Shown here piece by piece: positions 20,501 to 30,468 of a stretch of DNA of 64,000 nt. Source of the stretch: Pontibacillus yanchengensis (GTDB lineage Bacteria; Bacillota; Bacilli; Bacillales; BH030062). The stretch covers positions 424,725-488,724 of the forward strand of contig NZ_WMEU01000004.1 of assembly GCF_009856295.1 (NCBI RefSeq), read 5' to 3'. The translations under genes were made by a program, and so were the position numbers. The notes under the pieces were generated by a model, which saw only the letters and a program-made list of their open reading frames with translations, searched no databases and was not told the origin of the DNA. How positions within the stretch are numbered: the stretch's first letter is position 1; every line of letters begins with the position of its first letter.

Positions 20501-20776
20501 TACTTGAATCCAAATCCATCATCAGAAGATGACATTAACTCCATGCAATTAGCACGTGCATCGAAGGAAGAAAAAATGCACCAAATCAACTCATTGAGAG
20601 AGTTCCAGCAGAATCACTCCGATGAAACAGAAGCAGCACTCCAACGTCTAAAGCAAGTAGCCGCTGGAGGTGGCAACGTCTTTGAAGAGTTGATGGAAAC
20701 CGTAAGAGTCGCCAGCCTAGGCCAGATTACCAACGCTCTCTATGATGTGGGCGGACAATATCGTAGAAATATGTAA
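17534..20776 (+). CDS. icmF: Fused isobutyryl-CoA mutase IcmF
   Basis: A 1080-residue adenosylcobalamin enzyme that interconverts isobutyryl-CoA and n-butyryl-CoA. Domain order is that of IcmF: an N-terminal B12-binding domain with DGHDAS and the cobalt-ligand His25, a MeaB-like GTPase domain with GTGGAGKSS near residue 205, then a linker and the mutase TIM barrel from about 560 to the end. The motif has Ser where the usual DxHxxG has Gly, as in other IcmF proteins. The ATG at 17534 follows ATAGGAGG; an earlier ATG at 17516 overlaps that site. The operon would let valine-derived isobutyryl-CoA enter beta-oxidation by the dehydrogenases and thiolase upstream. Confidence 0.95.
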   Translation: MEKAQVYEPKNAIRFVTASSLFDGHDASINIMRRILQSSGAEVIHLGHNRSVEEVVNAAIQEDAQGIAISSYQGGHVEYFKYMVDLLKEKEASHIQVYGGGGGVIIPREITELHDYGVARIYSPEDGRELGLQGMINLMLEQCDFQTPLDVEKDLQRLTEGDSQSIARFISYVENTAGQEHGAAAALEKVLDTQKKAAPVLGITGTGGAGKSSLTDELIRRFLNEVPDRKIAILSVDPTKKKTGGALLGDRIRMNAIFSDRVYMRSLATRDSRSELSKAIQEAIDVVKAAGFDFIIVETSGIGQGDAAITDVTDLSMYVMTAEFGAPSQLEKIDMIDFADFIVINKFEQKGSADALRQVRKQYERSHMMFHEDQTAFPVYGTIASQFNDPGTNTLFAALIDKMNEAYGWEESTPFERVTDVEKQNLIIPPERRQYLRDIVQTVHNYHDKAEEQSDIARKWYQVKGTSELVEDTSSKETMENLAAEYEQKLEPANKHMLEEWDEVKERYAQDEMTFKIRDKEITMDLNTESLSGLKVPKVALPHYHDWGDRLLWLLKENVPGAFPFTAGVFPFKRKGEDPTRQFAGEGTPERTNRRFHYLSEGEPAKRLSTAFDSVTLYGEDPNERPDIYGKVGESGVSICTLDDMKKLYAGFDLCNPTTSVSMTINGPAPIILAMFFNTAIDQQIDMFKEQEGREPSAEERAKIKDETISVVRGTVQADILKEDQGQNTCVFSTEFALRMMGDIQQYFIDQQVKNYYSVSISGYHIAEAGANPITQLAFTLANGFTYVEYYLSRGMDINKFAPNLSFFFSNGLDPEYTVIGRVARRIWAITMRDKYGANERSQKLKYHIQTSGRSLHAQEIDFNDIRTTLQALIAIQDNCNSLHTNSYDEAITTPTEESVRRAMAIQMIINKEFGLTKNENSLQGSFVVEELTQLVEEAVLQEFERINERGGVLGAMERQYQRGKIQEESLYYEGKKHSGELPIVGVNTYLNPNPSSEDDINSMQLARASKEEKMHQINSLREFQQNHSDETEAALQRLKQVAAGGGNVFEELMETVRVASLGQITNALYDVGGQYRRNM

Positions 20777-20782
20777 GCAGAA

Positions 20783-20808
20783 GGCGCCCATATAGGGGGC
20801 GCCTTTTT
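20783..20808 (+). terminator. Rho-independent terminator of the icmF operon
   Basis: GGCGCCC (20783-20789) pairs with GGGCGCC (20797-20803), then TTTTTG. It follows the icmF stop by only a few bases. Confidence 0.9.
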
Positions 20809-20824
20809 GTGTGGGAGGAGAATT

Positions 20825-20940
20825 GGCAGCGAATTATACATTTCGGGCGAGTCGCTGCGAAATCGGGGGAGGCCCGGCGTAATTGGACAGTCGCTCCGAT
20901 ATTCGAAAAGTTGCTCGCAAATCGGGCAGAGTCGCTCCAA
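20825..20940. repeat. GGAGCGA-type phased repeat tract, mixed orientation
   Basis: Words GCAGCGA, GGGCGAG, TCGCTGCGA, GTCGCTCC and TTGCTCGC occur in both orientations. Measured spacings include 10, 18, 20, 20 and 21 bp. The 64-codon plus-strand frame through it has no ribosome site and is rejected as a gene. Confidence 0.55.
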
Positions 20941-21266
20941 AATTCGCATCAACCTCCTGTGGTGAACCACCGTAACATAATGAGTAGATCCTTATTAGTA
21001 TAAAAAACACCATATCTGAACAGATTGAGCCTAAAATGTTTCCCTATCCTATAAAAAGGTAATAGTAAAATCTGAAATAATAGCGTTTATGTCTAGCATA
21101 AACATTATTGAATTGTTTATAATGTATGGTAGGCTTGATTCGGAGTAACGTAGATTTTATACTTGTGAAGCGTATGAAAAAGAGTGGGAGTAGCGGATTG
21201 ATAAGTCTTCTCCGTCTTTTCACACTTTCAGAGGTTTACATCACTTAAAAGATTGCATAAGTGCAA
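20941..21266. other. Long untranslated gap upstream of rpoE
   Basis: No supportable gene. It holds a perfect 7-bp inverted repeat GTTTATG/CATAAAC (21085-21091 with 21097-21103) and a TATAAT at 21118-21123 with no convincing -35 partner. The promoter of rpoE probably lies here. Confidence 0.4.
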
Positions 21267-21315
21267 CTAGGCTTCTGACTGTGCCAAAGGCTTGTCCATC
21301 GACAAGTTTTCTTTA
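21267..21315 (+). repeat. 49-bp dispersed repeat ahead of rpoE, with a terminator-like hairpin
   Basis: Matches 44348-44396 in 40 of 49 positions without gaps, both in the same orientation relative to the gene that follows. This copy contains CTTGTC-CATC-GACAAG followed by TTTTCTTT, a terminator or attenuator form. It ends 42 bp before the rpoE start. Confidence 0.6.
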
Positions 21316-21357
21316 CATGTTTATGAATAAATTTTTGATATAAAGGGAGTGCTGGAC

Positions 21358-21951
21358 GTGAGCTTTAAAAACTATAGCCACGACGAGATTGCTGAAATGT
21401 CTATGATTGAGATCGTAAATGAGATTCTATCAGACGAAAAGCAAGCGCTAGATTTTAACGAATTAATGGATAAGTTAGCTGCAGCAAAAGGGTTTAATGA
21501 GGAGCAAAAGAAAGCTCGTATTGCTCAATTGTACACAGACATGAATACAGATGGTCGTTTTATGACGATTGGTTCAAATATGTGGGGACTGAAGCGTTGG
21601 TATCCAGTAGAACAACAAGAAGAAGAAGTACAGGCCCCTGTGAAGAAGAAGAAAAAGAAAAAAGCAGCTGCTAAGAGTAAGAAGAAAGAAGTTGAACCAG
21701 AAGAAGATATCGTAGAAGACGATATCGAAGAGGATCTAGACCTAGACGATGAAGAACTAGACCTAGGTGAAGATGGCGAAGAAAACAGTGGCTTAGATGA
21801 AGATTTTGACTTAGATGAAGAAACAGAATCTGGTTATACTGAAGGCGAAGAAGACAATAACGTCTTTGGTGATGATGATGAGGAAGATGACAGTGATGAT
21901 AATAGCGAGGATGACAGCTATTATAAGGATAAGAAAGAGGAAGAATCATAA
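21358..21951 (+). CDS. rpoE: RNA polymerase delta subunit
   Basis: A 197-residue delta factor of Gram-positive RNA polymerase, which speeds recycling and sharpens the response to initiating nucleotide levels. The N-terminal HARE-HTH domain (SHDEIAEMSMIEIVNEIL to WGLKRWYPV) is followed by a Lys-rich stretch and then a very acidic, disordered tail of Asp and Glu from about residue 105 to the end. The start is GTG at 21358, eight bases after AAAGGGAG; a GTG at 21349 in frame lies too close to that site. The position before pyrG is as in B. subtilis. Confidence 0.96.
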   Translation: MSFKNYSHDEIAEMSMIEIVNEILSDEKQALDFNELMDKLAAAKGFNEEQKKARIAQLYTDMNTDGRFMTIGSNMWGLKRWYPVEQQEEEVQAPVKKKKKKKAAAKSKKKEVEPEEDIVEDDIEEDLDLDDEELDLGEDGEENSGLDEDFDLDEETESGYTEGEEDNNVFGDDDEEDDSDDNSEDDSYYKDKKEEES

Positions 21952-21956
21952 TCATC

Positions 21957-21985
21957 TTGACTTTATAGAGTGATATCAGTATTAT
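21957..21985 (+). promoter_or_regulatory. pyrG promoter
   Basis: TTGACT (21957-21962), 17-bp spacer, TATTAT (21980-21985). The start point would be the first G of GGGCTC at 21993, seven bases beyond, the same initial bases as the B. subtilis pyrG transcript. The -35 starts five bases after the rpoE stop. Confidence 0.85.
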
Positions 21986-21992
21986 TTTATTT

Positions 21993-22057
21993 GGGCTCTT
22001 AAATTGAGATCGTTATATAAGGCGCTCCCGTATTATTACGGGGGCGCTTTTCTTATT
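21993..22057 (+). promoter_or_regulatory. pyrG leader: CTP-sensing attenuator
   Basis: The predicted transcript starts GGGCUC. Downstream a strong hairpin, arms 22021-22032 and 22037-22048, is followed by a T-rich run; its 5' arm contains GCTCCC. In B. subtilis low CTP makes polymerase stall at the C and add extra Gs, and this G tail pairs with the pyrimidine-rich arm and prevents termination. All sequence elements of that mechanism (GGGC start, GCTCCC in the 5' arm, terminator before the gene) are present here. The hairpin may also terminate rpoE read-through. Confidence 0.88.
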
Positions 22058-22140
22058 TTATATAAGATATACTATCCTAGTTACAAGTAACGGATAGATT
22101 CTTTTCTAATAAAACAAGTGGAGTATGCGAACGATAATGA

Positions 22141-23787
<1,647 letters not shown>

Positions 23788-23806
23788 TAGTCGGTTAGCA
23801 CACAAA

Positions 23807-23840
23807 CAAGCTCAGAGTAGTTGCTCTGAGCTTGTTTTTT
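23807..23840 (+). terminator. Rho-independent terminator of pyrG
   Basis: CAAGCTCAGAG (23807-23817) pairs perfectly with 23824-23834, followed by TTTTTT. Confidence 0.92.
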
Positions 23841-23850
23841 GCATACGAGA

Positions 23851-23890
23851 GGGAGCGTTATGATCGAGATTTAAAATATATGAGCGAGCC
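23851..23890. repeat. Short GGAGCGA-type phased tract
   Basis: GGGAGCGT, ATCGAG and TGAGCGAG with the central CG at 23855, 23865 and 23885, so spaced 10 and 20 bp. It sits between two convergent terminators. Confidence 0.45.
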
Positions 23891-23933
23891 TACTCTCTAC
23901 CAGGCCTCGAACTCCCATCAGAATATCTCTCAA

Positions 23934-23967
23934 CAAAAAAGGACGACATTCTCACAGAATGTCGTCC
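23934..23967 (-). terminator. Terminator of ywjG (minus strand)
   Basis: GGACGACATTCT (23941-23952) pairs perfectly with 23956-23967; read on the minus strand the stem is followed by a T-run (A-run at 23935-23940 on the plus strand). Confidence 0.9.
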
Positions 23968-23980
23968 TTTAAATCTGTTA

Positions 23981-24496
23981 CTATTCATATTCCGAAATAA
24001 TTTCTTTCGTAATCACAAATAAAGCGTGATATACATAAAGCATTCCCATTATAGATGGAAATCCAATTCGATCCATATCAAATGGCAGCATTGGACCGGA
24101 AATATGTGTGTCAATGTAGAAGTCAGCCAACTCTTGAATAGGGTTCCCTTCTTTTATTGAAGCAGATATATGGATTACCTGAGCATCTTGGGCTTGGACT
24201 TTTTTCGTAAGAGCTAGTGCTTCTTCATCATTTGCATATCGAGAGGCGATGATGACTCGGTCAATATGAGATAGATTGGTATCATCCGTGTACAATGTTG
24301 TTTTTGGTAACGCTTCAGGTCCTGATTCCACCTCGTCATGCAATGCTCTCATTTCGCCAGTACCTATTACATACACATGACCTTCTCCCACAATCGCTTG
24401 CGAAAGAGCGCGGGCTGCATCCTCGATTCGTAATTCCTCTTTTTCATAAATTCGTTCAAATGCCCCACTTAGTTGTGTGGTTAGCATCTTTATCAT
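23981..24496 (-). CDS. ywjG: DUF2529 family protein YwjG
   Basis: A 171-residue cytoplasmic protein of the DUF2529 family, found between pyrG and spo0F across Bacillaceae. The GHVYVIGTGEMRAL and VIIASRYANDEEAL stretches resemble the sugar-isomerase (SIS) fold, so a phosphosugar-binding role is possible but not shown. The frame is open to 24523, yet the AGGAGG at 24505-24510 selects the ATG at 24496, eight bases on. It is transcribed divergently from spo0F. Confidence 0.88.
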   Translation of the reverse strand: MIKMLTTQLSGAFERIYEKEELRIEDAARALSQAIVGEGHVYVIGTGEMRALHDEVESGPEALPKTTLYTDDTNLSHIDRVIIASRYANDEEALALTKKVQAQDAQVIHISASIKEGNPIQELADFYIDTHISGPMLPFDMDRIGFPSIMGMLYVYHALFVITKEIISEYE

Positions 24497-24591
24497 AAAC
24501 AATACCTCCTTTTCGTCCATCAATCATGTATGTAAGCATAGCATAAGTAGTTACACGTTTTCGAATTGGAAAAAACGCATTTTTATACAAA

Positions 24592-24618
24592 GCAGGAAAT
24601 TAGCCCTCCTAGGGAGAA
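24592..24618 (+). promoter_or_regulatory. Possible SigH promoter of spo0F
   Basis: GCAGGAAAT at 24592-24600 fits the SigH -35 (RnAGGAwWW); GGAGAAA at 24613-24619 is close to the -10 (RnnGAAT) at a suitable distance. An imperfect Spo0A box, TTTCGAA, lies near 24559-24565. B. subtilis spo0F has both kinds of site. The -10 is imperfect, hence the caution. Confidence 0.42.
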
Positions 24619-24679
24619 AGTTGATAATTGGGATGGAATTAGATAGAAGAAAACACACTTTTGATTTTGGAGGGCAATT

Positions 24680-25039
24680 ATGACGAAAACGGTACTAGTT
24701 GTAGACGACCAACCAGGAATACGCATGTTATTAGAAGAGGTCATTAAAACAGAAGGGTATCATATCCTTCTAGCACAAACTGGACAAGAAGCAATTGATC
24801 AAGTAACGCAACACCAACCAGACTTGATGTTGGTTGATTTAAAATTACCTATAAAAGATGGTTTGACTGTTGTAAGGGAACTAGAAGAGGAAAATCGAAT
24901 CGTTCCAACTATTATCATGAGTGGTTTGGCAGAGGATGAACTAGTAGGTAAAAAGTTCTCATCGAACATTAAAGGAGTCATCGCCAAACCTTTTAATATA
25001 CAGGATGTACGAGAGTTAATTATAGGTCAATTAGAATAG
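24680..25039 (+). CDS. spo0F: Sporulation phosphorelay response regulator Spo0F
   Basis: A 119-residue single receiver domain that takes phosphate from sporulation kinases and hands it through Spo0B to Spo0A. The acidic pocket is Asp9-Asp10, the phospho-acceptor Asp53 (LVDLKLP), the conserved Lys103 (AKPF); Ser81 stands in place of the usual Thr. DDQPGIRMLLEEV matches the Spo0B-contact helix of B. subtilis Spo0F (DDQYGIRILLNEV). The ATG follows TTTTGGAGGGC. It lies just upstream of fbaA, as in B. subtilis. Confidence 0.95.
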   Translation: MTKTVLVVDDQPGIRMLLEEVIKTEGYHILLAQTGQEAIDQVTQHQPDLMLVDLKLPIKDGLTVVRELEEENRIVPTIIMSGLAEDELVGKKFSSNIKGVIAKPFNIQDVRELIIGQLE

Positions 25040-25070
25040 GAAAAGATGTCAATTTGATGAAATTTACGGA

Positions 25071-25084
25071 TGTAAACGCTATCT
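25071..25084 (+). promoter_or_regulatory. cre site upstream of the fbaA promoter
   Basis: TGTAAACGCTATCT agrees with the cre consensus TGWAARCGYTWNCW at all positions. Its centre is about 55.5 bp upstream of the transcription start predicted from the promoter at 25098-25126. That is the distance at which CcpA activates ackA and pta in B. subtilis, so activation rather than repression is likely. Confidence 0.68.
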
Positions 25085-25097
25085 CAACAATGTGTTC

Positions 25098-25126
25098 TTG
25101 CACCAGTGGTATGGACTTGGTATGCT
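25098..25126 (+). promoter_or_regulatory. fbaA promoter
   Basis: TTGCAC (25098-25103), 17-bp spacer, TATGCT (25121-25126), with TGG directly before the -10 (extended -10). The leader to the fbaA ATG would be about 100 bases. Confidence 0.7.
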
Positions 25127-25233
25127 ATACATGTTGAATAAAACACGTACATAACGGAATGTTGCCAACTGAAGGGTGCACATAGTAAGAGTTGACATAT
25201 TCTGTGTGAAAGAACATAAAGGAGGATCTAGTC

Positions 25234-26097
25234 ATGCCACTAGTTTCAATGAAAGAAATGCTAGAAAAGGCCAAGGAAGAACGCTACGGCGTTGGCCAAT
25301 TTAATCTTAATAACCTTGAGTACGCTCAAGCGATTCTTCAGGCAGCTGAAGAAGAACAGTCTCCTGTAATCCTTGGTGTATCTGAAGGTGCAGGCCGTTA
25401 CATGGGTGGCTTTAACGTAGTTGTTGCTATGGTTAGAGAACTTATGAATTCTTACGGTACTACTGTTCCAGTAGCGATTCACCTTGACCATGGTTCTAGT
25501 TTCGAGAAGTGTGCAGAAGCCATTCATGCTGGTTTCACTTCCGTTATGATCGATGCTTCTCACGATCCACTAGAAGAAAACATTGCACTAACTCGTAAAG
25601 TTGTTGAGCTTGCTCACATTCATGGAGTATCTGTTGAAGCAGAACTTGGCCGTGTAGGTGGACAAGAAGATGATATCGTAGTTGAAGATGCAGAAGCAGC
25701 ATACGCAATTCCTTCTGAGTGTAAGCAACTTGTTGACGAAACAAACGTTGACGTATTTGCTCCAGCACTTGGTTCTGTACACGGACACTACAAAGGTGAG
25801 CCTAACTTAGGCTTTGATCGCATGGAAGAAATCATGGGTCTTGTAGACAAGCCACTAGTTCTTCATGGTGGTACAGGAATCCCATCTGAAGATGTTAAGA
25901 AAGCAATCCGTTTCGGTACTGCTAAAATCAACGTGAACACAGAAAACCAAGTAGCGCAAGTAAATGCAGTGAAAGAAACATTAGCTGAAAAACCAGACCT
26001 ATACGATCCACGTAAATATCTTGGACCTGGCCGTGACGCAATCAAAGCAACGGTTATTGGCAAGATGCGTGAATTTGGATCTTCTCAAAAAGCTTAA
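25234..26097 (+). CDS. fbaA: Class II fructose-1,6-bisphosphate aldolase
   Basis: A 287-residue zinc-dependent aldolase of glycolysis and gluconeogenesis, splitting fructose-1,6-bisphosphate into two triose phosphates. Zinc ligands are visible in [10 protein letters not shown] and in GSVHGHYKG and [12 protein letters not shown]; the substrate loop NVNTENQ is present. The length matches B. subtilis FbaA (285). The ATG follows AAAGGAGG. It has its own promoter with a cre site placed for activation and is followed by a terminator. Confidence 0.97.
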   Translation: MPLVSMKEMLEKAKEERYGVGQFNLNNLEYAQAILQAAEEEQSPVILGVSEGAGRYMGGFNVVVAMVRELMNSYGTTVPVAIHLDHGSSFEKCAEAIHAGFTSVMIDASHDPLEENIALTRKVVELAHIHGVSVEAELGRVGGQEDDIVVEDAEAAYAIPSECKQLVDETNVDVFAPALGSVHGHYKGEPNLGFDRMEEIMGLVDKPLVLHGGTGIPSEDVKKAIRFGTAKINVNTENQVAQVNAVKETLAEKPDLYDPRKYLGPGRDAIKATVIGKMREFGSSQKA

Positions 26098-26109
26098 TTG
26101 TTGAAAAGT

Positions 26110-26135
26110 GAACCGCCTTCTGGTGGTTCCCTTTT
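26110..26135 (+). terminator. Terminator of fbaA
   Basis: GAACCGCC (26110-26117) pairs with GGTGGTTC (26122-26129, one G-T pair) around TTCT, followed by CCTTTT. Confidence 0.8.
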
Positions 26136-26185
26136 GTTATTTTCACTTTAAAGAAATGGTTTCTTTAAGTGTCATGAATATGAAA

Positions 26186-26230
26186 ACACATCGACTTTTC
26201 TCCGCAACTGGTGAAAAGTCATGTTTTTCT
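26186..26230 (+). other. Leader hairpin upstream of the transaldolase gene
   Basis: GACTTTTC (26193-26200) pairs perfectly with GAAAAGTC (26213-26220), extended by CAT/ATG across a bulge and followed by TTTTT. It resembles an attenuator or terminator. The sequence ATATGAAAACRCA occurs once on each side (26179 and 26234). Confidence 0.5.
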
Positions 26231-26269
26231 GAAATATGAAAACGCACACAAAATGGGGAGGAATTAAGA

Positions 26270-26911
26270 ATGAAATTTTTTGTAGACACAGCGAACATCG
26301 AAGAAATCCGTGAGGCAAATGCTTTAGGTGTTTTAGCGGGAGTAACAACGAACCCATCATTAGTAGCGAAAGAAAATATATCGTTTCATGATCGTTTGAA
26401 AGAAATCACTAACGAAGTAGATGGATCGGTAAGTGCAGAAGTTATTTCAGAGGACGCAGAAGGCATGGTAAACGAAGGGAAAGACTTAGCTGCTATAGCT
26501 CCAAATATCACCGTTAAAGTACCAATGACATTGGAAGGATTAAAAGCAGTAAAGCAATTCTCTGAGATGAATATCAAAACGAACGTAACGCTTGTATTCT
26601 CTGCAAACCAAGCATTGCTAGCTGCTCGTGCAGGTGCTACATACGTTTCGCCATTTATTGGTCGTTTAGATGACATTGGCCAAGATGGTTTGAATCTTAT
26701 TGCACAAATCGCTGATATTTTTGATCGTCATGCAATTGATACTGAAATTATTGCGGCCTCCGTTCGCCATCCGGTTCATGTAACAGAAGCAGCTACACAC
26801 GGAGCACATATTGCAACGGTTCCACTAAAAGTGTTAAAACAATTAGTAAAGCACCCATTAACAGATGCTGGAATTGAAAAATTTCTTTCTGATTGGAAGA
26901 AACAAAACTAG
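26270..26911 (+). CDS. tal: Transaldolase-like / fructose-6-phosphate aldolase family protein
   Basis: A 213-residue small-type transaldolase (B. subtilis YwjH). It begins [16 protein letters not shown] and has [20 protein letters not shown] with the Schiff-base lysine, and [17 protein letters not shown]. This subfamily includes true transaldolases and fructose-6-phosphate aldolases; sequence alone does not decide the main reaction, though the location between fbaA and murA2 is that of the Bacillus transaldolase. The ATG follows GGGGAGGAA. A hairpin with a T-run lies in the leader. Confidence 0.93.
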   Translation: MKFFVDTANIEEIREANALGVLAGVTTNPSLVAKENISFHDRLKEITNEVDGSVSAEVISEDAEGMVNEGKDLAAIAPNITVKVPMTLEGLKAVKQFSEMNIKTNVTLVFSANQALLAARAGATYVSPFIGRLDDIGQDGLNLIAQIADIFDRHAIDTEIIAASVRHPVHVTEAATHGAHIATVPLKVLKQLVKHPLTDAGIEKFLSDWKKQN

Positions 26912-26984
26912 TATGATAATGGAAATTTTGTGCAAAATAAGCGTAACAAATTATGGGTTTGCCTAGATTAGAAGGGAGTCCACC

Positions 26985-28271
26985 ATGGAAAAACTGCTTG
27001 TTGAAGGAGGTCACTCTTTAAATGGGAGATTACGCGTTAGCGGGGCTAAAAATAGCGCAGTTGCATTATTACCTGCTGCTATTCTAGCTGAATCTCCTGT
27101 TACGATTGAAGGGTTACCAAACATATCTGACGTAGACACATTAGGTCAATTGTTAGAAGAAATTGGCGGCACAGTCCAAAAGCAAGGACAAGATGTTTAT
27201 ATTGATCCATCTCGTATGATTTCGATGCCACTACCAAATGGGAAAGTGAAAAAGTTGCGCGCATCATATTATTTTATGGGCGCAATGCTAGGTCGATTTA
27301 AAAAGGCGGTTATTGGTTTACCAGGAGGTTGCCATCTTGGCCCACGCCCTATTGACCAACACATTAAAGGCTTTGAAGCACTTGGTGCAGAGGTAACGAA
27401 TGAACAAGGTGCGATTTATTTACGTGCCCAGGAATTACGTGGAGCTCGCATTTACTTAGATGTAGTAAGTGTTGGAGCAACAATCAATATAATGCTTGCC
27501 GCTGTGAAAGCGAAAGGGAAAACCATTATTGAAAATGCTGCAAAAGAGCCTGAAATCATTGATGTCGCCACTTTACTTACGAGTATGGGTGCTAAAATTA
27601 AAGGCGCAGGTACAGATGTGATACGCATTGAAGGTGTTGAATCACTAAGTGGTTGTCGTCATACGATTATCCCAGATCGTATTGAAGCAGGGACATATAC
27701 CATTATGGCTGCAGCAAAAGGGGAGGAAGTGTTAATAGATAACGTCATTCCTCAACATTTGGAATCCTTGCTCGCTAAGCTTAGAGAAATGGGTGTAACA
27801 ATTGAAAGTTCCAATGATCAGTTAATTGTTCGTAGGTCAAATCCATTGAAAAGTGTAGATATTAAAACACTTGTTCATCCAGGATTTCCAACTGATTTGC
27901 AACAACCATTTACTTCTTTGCTAACACAGGCTTCTGGGACTGGCGTTGTGACCGACACCATTTATCAAGCAAGGTTTAAGCATATCGATGAACTTCGTCG
28001 CATGAATGCTGACATTAAAGTAGAAGGTAGTTCAGCAATTGTGAATGGCCCTATAGTATTGGAAGGCGCTAAAGTGAAAGCAAGTGACTTACGTGCAGGT
28101 GCAGCTCTTGTTGTAGCAGGGTTACTTGCAAACGGAGTAACAGAAATCACCGGATTAGACCACATAGACCGTGGCTATGAAAACATTGTTGAGAAGTTAC
28201 AAGAGCTAGGCGCAAATATTTGGCGCGAAAAAATGACAGAAGCTGAGATTGAACAATTTCAGAATTCATAG
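26985..28271 (+). CDS. murAB: UDP-N-acetylglucosamine 1-carboxyvinyltransferase, second copy
   Basis: A 428-residue EPSP-synthase-fold enzyme that adds enolpyruvate from PEP to UDP-GlcNAc, the first committed step of peptidoglycan synthesis. The catalytic cysteine is in [12 protein letters not shown] near residue 116; the N-terminal [19 protein letters not shown] is diagnostic. By position (between tal and glpX) it is the MurAB/MurZ paralogue; the essential MurAA is normally encoded next to the ATP synthase operon in B. subtilis and is not in this window. The ATG follows GAAGGGAG. Confidence 0.96.
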   Translation: MEKLLVEGGHSLNGRLRVSGAKNSAVALLPAAILAESPVTIEGLPNISDVDTLGQLLEEIGGTVQKQGQDVYIDPSRMISMPLPNGKVKKLRASYYFMGAMLGRFKKAVIGLPGGCHLGPRPIDQHIKGFEALGAEVTNEQGAIYLRAQELRGARIYLDVVSVGATINIMLAAVKAKGKTIIENAAKEPEIIDVATLLTSMGAKIKGAGTDVIRIEGVESLSGCRHTIIPDRIEAGTYTIMAAAKGEEVLIDNVIPQHLESLLAKLREMGVTIESSNDQLIVRRSNPLKSVDIKTLVHPGFPTDLQQPFTSLLTQASGTGVVTDTIYQARFKHIDELRRMNADIKVEGSSAIVNGPIVLEGAKVKASDLRAGAALVVAGLLANGVTEITGLDHIDRGYENIVEKLQELGANIWREKMTEAEIEQFQNS

Positions 28272-28589
28272 TATTCGTTGTCACAGATAACAGAATAATC
28301 GCAAAGCATCCATCTGCAAGAGAGTGCTAGGCTTTTTGAGGGAAAAGTCGACAATGCCTCTCAGCGGATTGTTGTTTTCATTTAGTGTTCATTCATATAA
28401 AGGAGATGGGTACTTCAAGATCCATGGAGATGAGGGAGTAAAAATCTTTTCAATATTCATTCAGAAAAAATGATCTGAGAATTTGGTAAGTCAATGGAAC
28501 TGTAATGGTACGCTTTTGAAGGTTGAGGGGCCTTTAGAATGCGCTGTTATGGTAGGATCATTTCAAAGAATAAGAGGAGGAACTTAACC
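28272..28589. other. Gap between murAB and glpX with no gene
   Basis: A 318-bp stretch without a supportable reading frame, clear promoter pair or strong terminator. A ribosome-site-like AAAGGAGATGG near 28400 leads only to very short frames. It does not carry the repeats found in most other gaps. Confidence 0.4.
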
Positions 28590-29558
28590 ATGGAAAGAAG
28601 CCTATCAATGGAGTTAGTAAGAGTAACAGAAGCAGCAGCATTATCATCCGCACGTTGGATGGGAAGAGGAAAAAAAGACGAAGCGGACGACGCTGCAACA
28701 AGTGCGATGCGTGACGTTTTTGATACCATTCCAATGAAAGGTACAGTTGTCATTGGGGAAGGTGAGATGGACGAAGCACCGATGTTATATATCGGTGAAA
28801 AGTTAGGAAATGGCTATGGACCACGCGTGGATGTAGCCGTTGACCCACTAGAAGGAACCAATATTGTAGCTCAGGGGACTTGGAATGCACTTTCCGTTCT
28901 AGCTGTAGCGGATCATAGCAAATTATTGCATGCTCCTGATATGTATATGGATAAAATCGCTGTCGGACCAGAATGTGTGGGGAAAGTCGATATTAATGCA
29001 TCCGTAACGGAAAACTTGAAAGCCGTAGCAAAAGCGAAGAATAAAGATGTAGAAGATGTTGTAGCGATTATATTAAATCGTGAACGACATCAAGCTGTTA
29101 TCGATGAAGTTCGTGATGCTGGTGCTCGTATTAAGCTGATATCAGATGGAGACGTTGCAGCTGCAATCAATACAGCCTTTGACCACACCGGTGTCGACAT
29201 CCTACTTGGAAGTGGCGGTGCTCCGGAGGGAGTACTTGCTGCTGCAGCGTTGAAATGCCTGGGGGGAGAAATCCAGGGTAAGCTGTTACCAGAAAACGAA
29301 GAACAACGACTTCGTTGTTCTGGCATGGGTATCGATGACATAGATCGTGTTCTTCATTTAGAAGACATGTGCGGAGGCGATGATGCCATATTTGCAGCCA
29401 CAGGAGTAACAGATGGAGAATTACTAAAAGGCGTACAATTTAAAGGGATGAAAGCAACAACCCAAACCCTAGTCATGCGCGCCAAATCTGGAACCGTACG
29501 TTTCATTGACGGCAACCACTCCTTGAAGAAGAAACCAAATCTAGTTATCAAACCATAA
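28590..29558 (+). CDS. glpX: Class II fructose-1,6-bisphosphatase
   Basis: A 322-residue metal-dependent phosphatase converting fructose-1,6-bisphosphate to fructose-6-phosphate for gluconeogenesis. GlpX marks are [37 protein letters not shown] and [17 protein letters not shown]. The frame is open from 28539, but GAGGAGG directs starting at the ATG at 28590. It opposes FbaA's glycolytic flow, so the two would be expected to be regulated oppositely. The gene order murAB-glpX-rho is conserved, interrupted here by two lipoprotein loci. Confidence 0.96.
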   Translation: MERSLSMELVRVTEAAALSSARWMGRGKKDEADDAATSAMRDVFDTIPMKGTVVIGEGEMDEAPMLYIGEKLGNGYGPRVDVAVDPLEGTNIVAQGTWNALSVLAVADHSKLLHAPDMYMDKIAVGPECVGKVDINASVTENLKAVAKAKNKDVEDVVAIILNRERHQAVIDEVRDAGARIKLISDGDVAAAINTAFDHTGVDILLGSGGAPEGVLAAAALKCLGGEIQGKLLPENEEQRLRCSGMGIDDIDRVLHLEDMCGGDDAIFAATGVTDGELLKGVQFKGMKATTQTLVMRAKSGTVRFIDGNHSLKKKPNLVIKP

Positions 29559-29603
29559 ATAAGTAGTTGTGATGGTGTACAATCACACTATCTAACACGA
29601 AAA

Positions 29604-29632
29604 AGGCTTGGGCTAAACCCAAGCCTTTTTCG
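29604..29632 (+). terminator. Terminator of glpX
   Basis: AGGCTTGGG (29604-29612) pairs with CCCAAGCCT (29618-29626), followed by TTTT. Confidence 0.9.
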
Positions 29633-29662
29633 TTGTATACCGTACAATTATAAAATTCAATC

Positions 29663-29712
29663 CTTGTGTATAACTAAAAAAGTGATGTGGCCACGTCCAG
29701 CTCTAGCGCCTA
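29663..29712. repeat. Truncated palindromic element at a pseudogene breakpoint
   Basis: Has the flank TTGTGTATAACT and the terminus GGCCACGTCCAGCTCTAGCG of the large element, then stops; the lipoprotein pseudogene begins directly after it. The same flank plus terminus occurs at 48.87-48.93 kb. Confidence 0.6.
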
Positions 29713-30306
29713 CTTTTTTACGTGAAGAGTTACCATTCACCTTAACGAAAGAAAATGCAAATCAATATAAAATTGTGCAGGAACGAAACGGTGAAATGAC
29801 AGGGCATGCTAATGTTACCTATACGTTGAATCGAGTTGATGGTAGTTGGCATATTGCAAATATGGACCGAGATAGAATCAAAAAAGAAAACAATAACAAT
29901 GTGCAGGACCCAGAAAATAAAAAACTAGATAAAGCAGAAGTAGCAAAAGTGTTAGCAGACTATGAAGCTGGTTTTAAGAAGATAGAGCACAACACAACAC
30001 AAACAATAAAGGCGTTCAGCAAGTTTACCAGTCCACTAAGGAATTCAACATCACCTAGTATTTCATGTTTCGGACAGCATGGCCAAGTCTCTAACGGAGA
30101 CGCATTTCCGAGAAGAAAACGGAAAGGTCTATGTAGAACCTAAAGGTGCCCCCGTGTTCTTGGATGAAGATGCTTTCTTCACCTTGAAAGAGACAGGTGA
30201 TCCTGTCATTTCTAAGTCACGCTCTTAGATAACTTTGTTGCCCAGAGATTCTTCAGGGTTACCTAGTTGGTTTATTGAAGATATACAAACAACAGAATTA
30301 GAGTGA
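29713..30306 (+). pseudogene. Decayed 5'-truncated copy of the downstream lipoprotein
   Basis: The reading frame EELPFTLTKENANQYKIVQE aligns with ERLPFTLEKVNNKEYKIFQQ of the intact gene at 30469. Homology then continues through at least two frameshifts near 30010-30060 (VQQVYQSTKEF, then THFREENGKVYVEPKGAPVFLDED in other frames), an in-frame TAG at 30226, and the matching C-terminus SWFIEDIQTTELE, ending at TGA 30304-30306. The 5' third with signal peptide is missing and replaced by a piece of the palindromic repeat. This is a tandem duplicate in advanced decay. Confidence 0.82.
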
Positions 30307-30468
30307 TTGTAACAAATCAGGGCGTATTTAATACGTCCTTGTTTTAAGTATGCAAAAAATCCGTCGATAAGTGGTGGGTAGTTCGAGGGTGATAGGTGTA
30401 CTATAATCAGGGTAAGGAGTAAAATAGAAACAAATGTAAAATGTATGACGAATAAAGGAGTTGCCTCG

